This document shows positions 9,137 through 16,431 of a stretch of 64,000 bases of DNA, one piece after another. The position numbers were made by a program, and so were the translations under genes. The notes below the pieces were generated by a model, which ran no database searches, was not told where the DNA came from, and worked only from the letters and a program-made list of their open reading frames with translations. Within the stretch, counting starts at the first letter, position 1, and every line of letters starts with the position of its first letter. The stretch is from Microbulbifer bruguierae (GTDB lineage: Bacteria; Pseudomonadota; Gammaproteobacteria; Pseudomonadales; Cellvibrionaceae), in contig NZ_CP118605.1 of NCBI RefSeq assembly GCF_029869925.1, positions 2,503,501-2,567,500 of the forward strand, written 5' to 3'.

Positions 9137-9769
9137 GTGAAAACCTCATTCAGCATACGGGCAGGTTTAATGGCAATCGCCATCTGTCTGAGCGCTCACA
9201 CCTCAGCTGCCAGCGAGCCTGAATGCGGTGCGCCAGGGGAATGCCTGGCGCTGGACCTGCACAACCAGGTGCGCAAAGACCTGAACGCCGGACGCCTTCC
9301 CAACAGCCCACAACCCAGCCCGCCAGTGGCCATGCTGGTCTACGACCGGGCACTCGCGCGCACCGCTTACCAGTGGTCCGCTACCCAGTGCAGCGGGCGG
9401 CGAGGGCACAATGACCAGCGGCGCGCGCACTTTATCGCCAACGGCGGCAACCCGGCGCACCCCTGGGTGGGAGAAAACCTCTATTTCGCCAGCGAGTCAC
9501 TTTCCGACACCGACGCCCTCACCCGCGCCGTCGCCGCCTGGGCAACAGAAGCGAGGGACTATCGCTACCAACCCTTTAAGGTGATGAAGACCGGCCATTA
9601 CAGCCAGCTAATCTGGAATACGATCGATACGATTGAAAACGGCAAGAAGGTACCGCGCGCGGTCGGCTGTGGAGTCTACCGCTGTGAAAAAGGCCGCTAC
9701 CGAACCATCGTGACCTGCAACTATGCCCCGGGCGGCAATATTCACGGTGTAGTGCCCTACCGTATATAA
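9137..9769 (+). CDS. Secreted CAP-domain (SCP/PR-1-like) protein
   Basis: I chose GTG 9137 because GGGAGGA at 9123-9129 lies seven bases before it and the protein then opens with a clean signal peptide (VKTSFSIRAGLMAIAICLS..SAA). The product is 210 residues. The CAP fold is shown by LHNQVRKDL, the conserved WSATQC helix, GHYSQLIWN and the end motif CNYAPGGNIHG. Cysteines in GCGVYRCEKG and VTCNY suggest disulfides typical of plant PR-1-like members. The function of bacterial CAP proteins is mostly unknown. It is transcribed divergently from the phosphatase gene. Confidence 0.9.
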   Translation: MKTSFSIRAGLMAIAICLSAHTSAASEPECGAPGECLALDLHNQVRKDLNAGRLPNSPQPSPPVAMLVYDRALARTAYQWSATQCSGRRGHNDQRRAHFIANGGNPAHPWVGENLYFASESLSDTDALTRAVAAWATEARDYRYQPFKVMKTGHYSQLIWNTIDTIENGKKVPRAVGCGVYRCEKGRYRTIVTCNYAPGGNIHGVVPYRI

Positions 9770-9923
9770 ACAGGCAATATTTCATCCCCGCGAATCTAAC
9801 GGGGGCTTGCTATCCGAGTTCTATTTTTACCTAGCAATATTACGGAGCCATAGAGCCGAACTTGGGCACAACACCTGAATTCACAGTGCGAATTTTCCCA
9901 GCCAATTTATCCTGGGTCTTTAC

Positions 9924-9951
9924 TTGATACTCGCAAAAGACGCACTATTAT
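9924..9951 (+). promoter_or_regulatory. Sigma70-type promoter of the Nmad2-Nmad3-mrr operon
   Basis: TTGATA (9924-9929) and TATTAT (9946-9951) are separated by 16 bases and lie about 43 bases upstream of the Nmad2 ATG, in an AT-rich stretch. This is the best promoter-like pair I see in the window. Confidence 0.6.
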
Positions 9952-9994
9952 CGCTTCCGACAACGCCAATAAATAAAACAAAAGGCAATTGAGA

Positions 9995-10711
9995 ATGCGG
10001 CTCTTCAGTTATAAACAGACCCACGATACAGGCTTTGCCCCCAATCCATTTGGCTTAACGCTGACACTGGCGACTTGTAAACCATTAATCCGTAAGCACA
10101 AGCATGTCGGAGACTGGATTGCAGGCTTTACTTCGATCGAGCTCTCGGGAACGGCGGTAGGCGAAGAACGATTGATTTACTTGATGCGAGTGGGAGAAAA
10201 GTTAGCCATTGCTGATTATTTCCACGACCCACGTTTTGCAGACAAAATCCCACAACTTGGTCGCAGGGGCGCCGAATACAAGGCAGGCGATAACATCTAT
10301 CGCCCCCTTGGGCCTGGAGCGGTATTACCGGAACAGTTCGAACAGCTGGAAAACCCCAATCATTGGGCGGGCAACGGCCCCAGCCAATTTGATTTACTAC
10401 GAGATCTCTCTGGTCGATCTGTATTGATCGCGGATGAATTTTACTATTTCGGCCGCAATGCAATCGCCCTACCCTTTGATGTAAGACCGGCGGTTCCACG
10501 AGGGCAGTCAGGTGCCGGCAAACTTTCCAGTGAAGCGCTGGCACAACGCTGCGTAGATTACATCCGCAAGCACTATAAGCCGGGACGACATGGAGTCCCC
10601 CATCAATGGCCCGAAGACACCAATAGCTGCGGTATAAAATCCTGCAGCGCGGCCAAGCCAGTCTCTCCACAAAAACCAAGAGCATCACGAGCGACATGCG
10701 GCTCATCTTAA
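9995..10711 (+). CDS. Nucleotide modification associated domain 2 (Nmad2) protein
   Basis: The start at ATG 9995 has AAAGG nine bases upstream; a TTG at 9989 is less likely. The N-terminus, FSYKQTHDTGFAPNPFGLTLTLATCKP followed by IRKHKHVGDWIAGFTS, is the family signature of Nmad2, one of the domains predicted by comparative genomics (Iyer, Aravind and colleagues) to act in hypermodification of DNA bases. Further conserved parts are YFHDPRFADK, NPNHWAG, and FYYFGRNAIALP. The last ~35 residues (rich in S, A, P, R) look like a poorly conserved tail. It overlaps the Nmad3 gene by 16 bases. The biochemical activity has not been shown for the family. Confidence 0.82.
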   Translation: MRLFSYKQTHDTGFAPNPFGLTLTLATCKPLIRKHKHVGDWIAGFTSIELSGTAVGEERLIYLMRVGEKLAIADYFHDPRFADKIPQLGRRGAEYKAGDNIYRPLGPGAVLPEQFEQLENPNHWAGNGPSQFDLLRDLSGRSVLIADEFYYFGRNAIALPFDVRPAVPRGQSGAGKLSSEALAQRCVDYIRKHYKPGRHGVPHQWPEDTNSCGIKSCSAAKPVSPQKPRASRATCGSS

Positions 10712-11550
10712 GCCGTAAGGGCTTCGACTCTTCCGCGGGCGGCTGCCCCAGCCCAATACTGCCCGACGGCCGTTTGTGCAGCCTGCCCATTCCCGATAAG
10801 CAGTCACCCTGGCGTTATTGCGATATCACTGTGAATGGAGAAAACGCGGGTAAACTGGTTACTGATTTAACCGGCGAGGCCAAGCGCGCCGGTCATTTCG
10901 CTCATATCGACCCGGATGTGGATCGCAGAGCGCTACCGCGCGATGCCAACTGGCGCGGTCTGCTGGGGCAGGACAGCACGGCACAGGCGCACCTGCGCAA
11001 CCAGGGGGTAACGGTCGGCGACCTGTTTCTGTTCTTTGGACTCTTCCGGCCCGTTGAAGACGCCGATGGCCGCTGGCAGTTTATAAAAGCCGAACCAGCC
11101 CGCCATATTATCTGGGGATGGTTACAGGTGGGCGCGGTGTATTCGGTGTCCAAGCTTGCTCCAGCGGCCCTACCCTGGGCGCGCTACCACCCCCATTTTT
11201 CCGGCGAGCGTGGCCCGCTCAATACCCTCTATGAAGCGAGCCAGGAACTATCGCTGCCCAATGGCAATCGGCCCGAAGTGAGCGGCTACGGCATCTTCAA
11301 CCACTACCAGCCAGCGCGACAGCTCAGCGCGCAAGAAAGTCGCAAACCGAGCCAGTGGCGCTTGCCCCAGGCTTTTTATCCACCCTCAATGGAAGCCGCG
11401 TTAACCTATCACCAGAAGCCGGAACGCTGGCAATTGGAAGAAAATCACTGCCGGTTAAATTCCGCGGCACGCGGACAAGAATTTGTATTGGATACCGAAA
11501 AGTACCCAGAGATACACCCGTGGCTAGCGTCACTATTTACCAACGAATAA
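10696..11550 (+). CDS. Nucleotide modification associated domain 3 (Nmad3) protein
   Basis: This 284-residue protein opens with the Nmad3 signature LILSRKGFDSSAGGCPSPILPDG followed by SLPIPD. Later conserved stretches are AGHFAHIDPDV, GVTVGDLFLFFGLFRPV and HIIWGWLQVG. A predicted partner of Nmad2 in DNA base modification, it is translationally coupled to it: its ATG lies inside the end of the Nmad2 gene. An Mrr-type nuclease gene follows after 13 bases. The three genes form one operon from the promoter at 9924. The catalytic mechanism is unknown. Confidence 0.83.
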   Translation: MRLILSRKGFDSSAGGCPSPILPDGRLCSLPIPDKQSPWRYCDITVNGENAGKLVTDLTGEAKRAGHFAHIDPDVDRRALPRDANWRGLLGQDSTAQAHLRNQGVTVGDLFLFFGLFRPVEDADGRWQFIKAEPARHIIWGWLQVGAVYSVSKLAPAALPWARYHPHFSGERGPLNTLYEASQELSLPNGNRPEVSGYGIFNHYQPARQLSAQESRKPSQWRLPQAFYPPSMEAALTYHQKPERWQLEENHCRLNSAARGQEFVLDTEKYPEIHPWLASLFTNE

Positions 11551-11563
11551 TCATCAATAGACT

Positions 11564-12502
11564 ATGACGATTCCAAAATACGATGAAATCATCCCCCATG
11601 CGCTGCGCTACCTAGCGGAGCATGGCGAGACCCGTTACCGCGATCTTGAACAACCGCTTGCTGCTTATTTCGGGCTCACACAGGAAGAGTTGGAAAAGCC
11701 CTACGCGTCTGGCAACGGCACCGTTTTCTTGGACCGTATCTCCTGGGCGCTGAGCTATCTCAATATGGCCAACCTGGTGGAAAAGCCGGGGCGCGGCATC
11801 TACAAGGCGGCGCCGGCCGCAGAGTCTTATCTTGAAGACGACATGGCGTTGCGCACCTTTGTACGGCAAAAGGCCGCGGAGCACACTGCGAGGAAGCAGC
11901 GCGAGCGCGAGCAAGGTGAAGTGAGCGACGCAGGCCCCATGCTTACCGAGTCGGCCGAGCACCTCACGCCGCTAGACACCCTCAACGCCGCCTTTGACGC
12001 CATCCGCACGGAAACACTGGAAAACATTCTGGATACCATCCTCTCCAAGTCACCCTATGAGCTGGAGAAGTTGGTGGTGAAGTTACTGGGACGTATGGGT
12101 TACGGCGGCCAGATCAAGGATTCCGGACAGGTCACCCAGGCGAGTAATGACGGCGGTATCGACGGCATTATCAAAGAGGACGTGCTCGGCTTTGGCCGCG
12201 TGCATATTCAAGTAAAACGCTACGCCCGTGATAACAGCGTGGGGCGTGAAGATATTCAGGGCTTTGTCGGCGCGCTGGCGGTGGCGCAATCTAACAAGGG
12301 CGTGTTTATTACCACGTCCCGATTCACTAGCGGTGCCAAGGAATATGCCCGCAGCCTTAACGGCAGCACTCATGTGGTGCTAATCGATGGGATGGAATTG
12401 GCCCGCTATATCTACGATTACGGGCTGGGCATGCAGGTGGAACAGGTGATCGAACTGAAAAAACTGGACGCCGATTTCTGGGATGAAATGAAAGACGCCT
12501 AA
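11564..12502 (+). CDS. mrr: Mrr-family restriction endonuclease
   Basis: The 312-residue protein has an N-terminal winged-helix Mrr_N domain (residues about 1-90) and a C-terminal Mrr_cat nuclease domain of the PD-(D/E)XK type (about 160-295). In the latter, the segment ASNDGGIDGIIKEDVLGFG followed by VHIQVKRY gives the D...QxK catalytic pattern, and FITTSRFTSGA is the usual later motif. Mrr enzymes are type IV restriction enzymes that cut modified DNA. Here the gene is the last of an operon with two base-modification-associated genes. It is either a partner that reads that modification or a defence effector. It is convergent with hsdR. Confidence 0.92.
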   Translation: MTIPKYDEIIPHALRYLAEHGETRYRDLEQPLAAYFGLTQEELEKPYASGNGTVFLDRISWALSYLNMANLVEKPGRGIYKAAPAAESYLEDDMALRTFVRQKAAEHTARKQREREQGEVSDAGPMLTESAEHLTPLDTLNAAFDAIRTETLENILDTILSKSPYELEKLVVKLLGRMGYGGQIKDSGQVTQASNDGGIDGIIKEDVLGFGRVHIQVKRYARDNSVGREDIQGFVGALAVAQSNKGVFITTSRFTSGAKEYARSLNGSTHVVLIDGMELARYIYDYGLGMQVEQVIELKKLDADFWDEMKDA

Positions 12503-12513
12503 TAAGGCGTCTT
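12492..12513. terminator. Hairpin between convergent mrr and hsdR
   Basis: AAGACGCC (12492-12499) pairs with GGCGTCTT (12506-12513). On the minus strand it is followed by a broken T-rich run, so it could end the long hsd/cassette transcript; on the plus strand the T-run is poor. Confidence 0.55.
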
Positions 12514-12535
12514 CATCCAGCGGAAATGGAACAAC

Positions 12536-15500
12536 TCAAATCGCTCCAGCGCGATCGCCCTGGTAGCGCTTGAAGTTCTCCGCCTGCTCGAAGATTTCCT
12601 TGTACACCTCATCGCGATCCACCGGCGGGTAGCCGTGTTTCGCCAGCACCAGAATCAGGCCGACCTTCAGTTCGGCCTTGATGTCGTCGCGCTGGCTCCA
12701 ATCGGTGTACTTGGACTTGTCATCCACCACGTCCTTCACCGCTTTGGATAACTCCAGCAGCTTTTCTTCCGGATAGCTGAAATCGTATTTGACCGCGAGC
12801 TTTTTCAGGATGTCGTAAAAGGCTTTCTCTTCCAGATCAATGCCGAGATCGCTGAAGGATTCTTTCTCCCGCTTGAGTGCCTGGATCAGGTCAATAATCT
12901 CATCGGAGAAATCTTCCAGCACCTCACTCACCAGCACATCGTCTTCCTTGCGCTCGTTGTAGTGATCCACCAGCTGGCGGAACTTCTCCGAGAAATCCAT
13001 GCCCTTGGTCTTGTTGATCTTCTTGAAATCCTCGATCGCCTTGGCCAACAGCTTCTGCAGCAATTTGATCTTGGTATTCGGCAGTTTGATTTTTTCGATC
13101 TTGGCCAGGTAGTCGTCGGCAAAGATATCCGTCTCGCCGGCGTCGTCTTCGCCCAGCTTGAAGATCTCCTCAACCCCGTCGGCCTTCAGCGCCTCGGCGA
13201 TCATCTCGCGCACGCGGGCATTCATCTGCGCCACATCCGGGGCATCGCCCTTGGTGAGCTTGAATACGATCGAGCGTACCGCCAGGTAAAAGTGAATCAG
13301 GTCGCGCTCAGCCTGGCTGACCGCTTCTGAGCCACAGCAGATGTCATAGGCGGCCTTGAGACGCTTCACCAGCGCCATAAAGCGCTTTTCTATCTTGTCG
13401 GTGAGCTGCACATACTCGGCGGCCATGTTCAGGCAGTTGAGCTGCTCCAGCGGGCTGCCGGTGAAGTAGGGCTTGCTGTCGAATTTGTGGAAAATCTTGT
13501 TCAGCAGGTCCAGGTGATCCTTGACCACGATCACCGACTGGGCGATCTCCTCGATATTCTGCTGGTCGGCCTTGTTGTAGTGGGCCAGGGCCAGGTTCAT
13601 CTGCTTCTTGATGCCAATGTAGTCCACCACCAGACCATTATCCTTGCCCTCGTACTTGCGGTTTACGCGGGAGATGGTCTGGATCAGGTTATGGCGCTGG
13701 ATGGGCTTGTCGATATAGATGGTATCCAGGAAGGGCACATCGAAGCCGGTGAGCCACATATCCACCACAATGGCGATCTTGAAGTTGGATTTGGGGTTCT
13801 TGAACTGGCGGTCCAGCTCCTTGCGGTACTCTTTGGTACCCAGCATCTCGTAGAGCGTATTGTCGTCGTCCTTGCCCCGGGTCATGATCATCTTGATCCG
13901 CGCCATGGGCTTGATCTCTTTGCGCTCCCTGTCGGTGAGCTCCACGCCCTCTTCCGCTGCCAGCACGGCATTCCACGCGGGCCGCAGCGCGATCACCTCT
14001 TGCCAGAAACGATAGGCGATCTCGCGGCTGCTGCACACGAACATCGCCTTGCCCTTGATGGTGGCGCCTTCTTGCAGGCGCTGCTCGTAGTGGTGCACGA
14101 AGTCGCTGGCCAGCGCCTTGATGCGATCCGGGTCGCCGAGGATCGCATTCATATTGGCGCTGGCCTTCTTGCTCTCCTCGATCTGGTAGTCGCTGGTGCC
14201 GGCTTCCGCGCACTCGGCGTAGTAGTCCTCGATCTCCTTGAGCTTGTCGTTGTCCAGCATCACCTTGGCGGCGCGGCCCTCGTAGACGATGCGCACGGTG
14301 ATCTCGTCCTTCACCGACTCGGTCATGGTGTAGCTGTCCACCACCTCGCCGAACACATCCAGGGTGGCGTCGATGGGGGTACCGGTGAAGCCTACATAGG
14401 TGGCGTTAGGCAGGGAGTCGTGCAGGTACTTGGCGAAGCCGTAGGTGCGCTTCACGCCCTTGTCGGTCACGCGCACCTTCTGGTCCAGGTTGATCTGGCT
14501 GCGGTGGGCCTCGTCACTGATACAGATCACATTGGCGCGCTCGGTCAGCAGCTCGGTGTCTTCGGTGAACTTGTGAATGGTGGTCAGGAACACCCCGCCG
14601 CTATTGCGGCCTTTCAGCAGTTGCCGCAGGTGTTCGCGGCTCTCCGCGCTCACCACATGCTGGTCGCCGATATAGCCCTTGGCGTTGGTGAACTGGCCGG
14701 AGAGCTGGTCATCCAAATCCGTGCGATCGGTAATCAGCACGATGGTGGGGCTGGCGAACTCCACGCTCTTCATCAACAGGCGCGTGAGGAACAGCATGGT
14801 GAAGCTCTTGCCGCAGCCGGTGGCGCCGAAGTAGGTGCCGCCCTTGCCGTCGCCGTCCGGTTTGCGGTGCCGCAGGATGTTCTGGTACAGCCGGGTGGCG
14901 GCGTAGAACTGCGGGTAGCGGCAGACGATCTTGTCTTCGCGCTTGGACACATCCGGGAAGTAGACAAAATGCCGGATCACCTCGCGCAGGCGCGCCTTGT
15001 CGAACAGCCCCTCGAGCATGGTGTGCAGCGCGTTGATGCCGTCCTGCTCGATGGTTTCGTCGCCGGTGACCTTGCGCCAGGTGTAGAAGAAATCGTAGGG
15101 CGCAAATAGCGAACCCATGCGTGAGTTGACGCCGTCACTGATCACGCACAGGGCGTTGTATTTCATCAGCTCGGGAATATCGCGCGCGTAGCGGGTGGTG
15201 AGCTGCTTCCAGGCATCATAGATGGTGGCGTTTTCGCGGATCGCGCTCTTGAATTCAAACACCACCAGCGGCAGGCCGTTGATATACAGGATGGCATCGG
15301 GAATGCGCTTTTCTCTCCCCTCGATTTCCAGCTGGTCAACGACCCGGTAGATATTGCGCTCACCGTAGCCGCGTAGCTTTTCCGCCACCAGCGTTTCCAC
15401 CTCGCCCTCGGCGGGCATGCGCTGCTCCGGCAGGCCCGCGTAGTCGATGAGCTGGATGTACAGGTCTTTTTGGCTGCGGTCTTCGCGCTTCAGCAGAAAG

Positions 15501-15766
15501 CCATCCGCGACGCGCTTGTGGATGGTCTTGTTGCTGTCGTACAGATCGGCGGCGGGCAGCCGTTCCAGTTCGGTGATGACCGCCTCGATTTCTACCGGGG
15601 TGATCTTGTCCTCGGCGTAACGCAGGCCGAGAAAGCGGCGCAGGTCGTCCTTGATCAACACCTCGCTGGGCGATCGCTGCAGCTGGCCACCCGGGGTATT
15701 GGGAAAACCCTGCCGGTCCAGCATGGCAATGATCGCCTGCTCCAATTTGGCCTCGGTAAAGCTCAT
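12536..15766 (-). CDS. hsdR: Type I restriction enzyme HsdR (motor/endonuclease subunit)
   Basis: The ~1,076-residue protein has the expected order. An N-terminal PD-(D/E)XK nuclease comes first (RIPDAILYINGLPLVVFEFKSA, about 155-176), then SF2 translocase motifs: Walker A (FGATGCGKSFTMLFL), DEAH box (ISDEAHRSQ), FTGTPI and later TGFDVPFLDT. A C-terminal helical HsdM-binding region follows. AAGG in the minus-strand leader is nine bases from the ATG at 15766 and only three from an ATG at 15772, so I prefer the former; the truncated homologue at 23261-23515 also begins MSxFTE. It cuts DNA after translocation when HsdS finds unmethylated sites. It lies five bases from DUF6933, downstream of the whole inserted cassette, so its expression may depend on the cassette promoter. 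Confidence 0.96.
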   Translation of the reverse strand: MSFTEAKLEQAIIAMLDRQGFPNTPGGQLQRSPSEVLIKDDLRRFLGLRYAEDKITPVEIEAVITELERLPAADLYDSNKTIHKRVADGFLLKREDRSQKDLYIQLIDYAGLPEQRMPAEGEVETLVAEKLRGYGERNIYRVVDQLEIEGREKRIPDAILYINGLPLVVFEFKSAIRENATIYDAWKQLTTRYARDIPELMKYNALCVISDGVNSRMGSLFAPYDFFYTWRKVTGDETIEQDGINALHTMLEGLFDKARLREVIRHFVYFPDVSKREDKIVCRYPQFYAATRLYQNILRHRKPDGDGKGGTYFGATGCGKSFTMLFLTRLLMKSVEFASPTIVLITDRTDLDDQLSGQFTNAKGYIGDQHVVSAESREHLRQLLKGRNSGGVFLTTIHKFTEDTELLTERANVICISDEAHRSQINLDQKVRVTDKGVKRTYGFAKYLHDSLPNATYVGFTGTPIDATLDVFGEVVDSYTMTESVKDEITVRIVYEGRAAKVMLDNDKLKEIEDYYAECAEAGTSDYQIEESKKASANMNAILGDPDRIKALASDFVHHYEQRLQEGATIKGKAMFVCSSREIAYRFWQEVIALRPAWNAVLAAEEGVELTDRERKEIKPMARIKMIMTRGKDDDNTLYEMLGTKEYRKELDRQFKNPKSNFKIAIVVDMWLTGFDVPFLDTIYIDKPIQRHNLIQTISRVNRKYEGKDNGLVVDYIGIKKQMNLALAHYNKADQQNIEEIAQSVIVVKDHLDLLNKIFHKFDSKPYFTGSPLEQLNCLNMAAEYVQLTDKIEKRFMALVKRLKAAYDICCGSEAVSQAERDLIHFYLAVRSIVFKLTKGDAPDVAQMNARVREMIAEALKADGVEEIFKLGEDDAGETDIFADDYLAKIEKIKLPNTKIKLLQKLLAKAIEDFKKINKTKGMDFSEKFRQLVDHYNERKEDDVLVSEVLEDFSDEIIDLIQALKREKESFSDLGIDLEEKAFYDILKKLAVKYDFSYPEEKLLELSKAVKDVVDDKSKYTDWSQRDDIKAELKVGLILVLAKHGYPPVDRDEVYKEIFEQAENFKRYQGDRAGAI

Positions 15767-15777
15767 TTCCATTCGCC

Positions 15778-16431
15778 TTATTTATTCTTTTTGCGAAATT
15801 CCAACAAGTTGACGATATTGCCCGGCAGTACGGTTTCCCGTTGTAGTACCGGCACAGGACTTTGTATTGCGCGGGGCAGCCCATCCAGCAATTGCAGAAA
15901 CGCTTTTACCGGCCAGACAGCGTTTTTGCGGCCTTTGACGGTGCACGGGCGGTCGGCCAGCCACGCCGCCAAACGGTGTCCGGTAATCTCGGCCACATGA
16001 ACACCATGGTGATATAGGCTGTATTCGGCATCCTGCGCCATCTGATTCATAGTGCCTTGCACCGAACGGTCACAGTCACTGTCGAAACTCAGCCGTGACA
16101 GGTGTGCTGCGACTGTATCCAGCTGCACCTGGCTGGCGTTGCATTTCAATAGAGTATTCATCAGCGCATCCCCAAACCACCAATCCAGCTCCGCGAGATC
16201 GGGCTTGGTCAGCGCCGGGATAAACAGGGGAAAACGGGTTTCATCGTGCACAAGCAGCACGCAGTTACGCCTCTGAATGGTCAAAAAATTCGCGTGCCAG
16301 CCGCTCAGGGGGCTGACATCAGCGCCCGCTGATTCCGCCAGGTGCTGGCTGCGGGGCAACAACGGTAAATGGCCATCATCGTCGATAATCAGCTTTGCCA
16401 GAAGTTTTTTAGTGCCATGGACGATGATCAT
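15778..16431 (-). CDS. DUF6933-like protein
   Basis: The 217-residue protein resembles DUF6933: it starts MIIVHGTKKLLAKL, and has the family core GWHANFLTIQRRNCVLLVHDETRF, then a D-R-S-V-Q-G-T-M-N segment near residue 130. There is no signal peptide or membrane segment. The C-terminal third (an extra ~50 residues with VWPVKAFLQLLDGL) is not part of the usual domain as I know it and ends in a basic tail. Its start overlaps the glycosyltransferase stop by ATGA, and hsdR begins just after it. No function is known for the family. Confidence 0.65.
   Translation of the reverse strand: MIIVHGTKKLLAKLIIDDDGHLPLLPRSQHLAESAGADVSPLSGWHANFLTIQRRNCVLLVHDETRFPLFIPALTKPDLAELDWWFGDALMNTLLKCNASQVQLDTVAAHLSRLSFDSDCDRSVQGTMNQMAQDAEYSLYHHGVHVAEITGHRLAAWLADRPCTVKGRKNAVWPVKAFLQLLDGLPRAIQSPVPVLQRETVLPGNIVNLLEFRKKNK

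Noticed and set aside
13487..15109. Long antisense frame opposite hsdR
   Set aside because: Low-complexity H/L/V/G-rich translation typical of the reverse of a highly conserved gene; no domain recognised.
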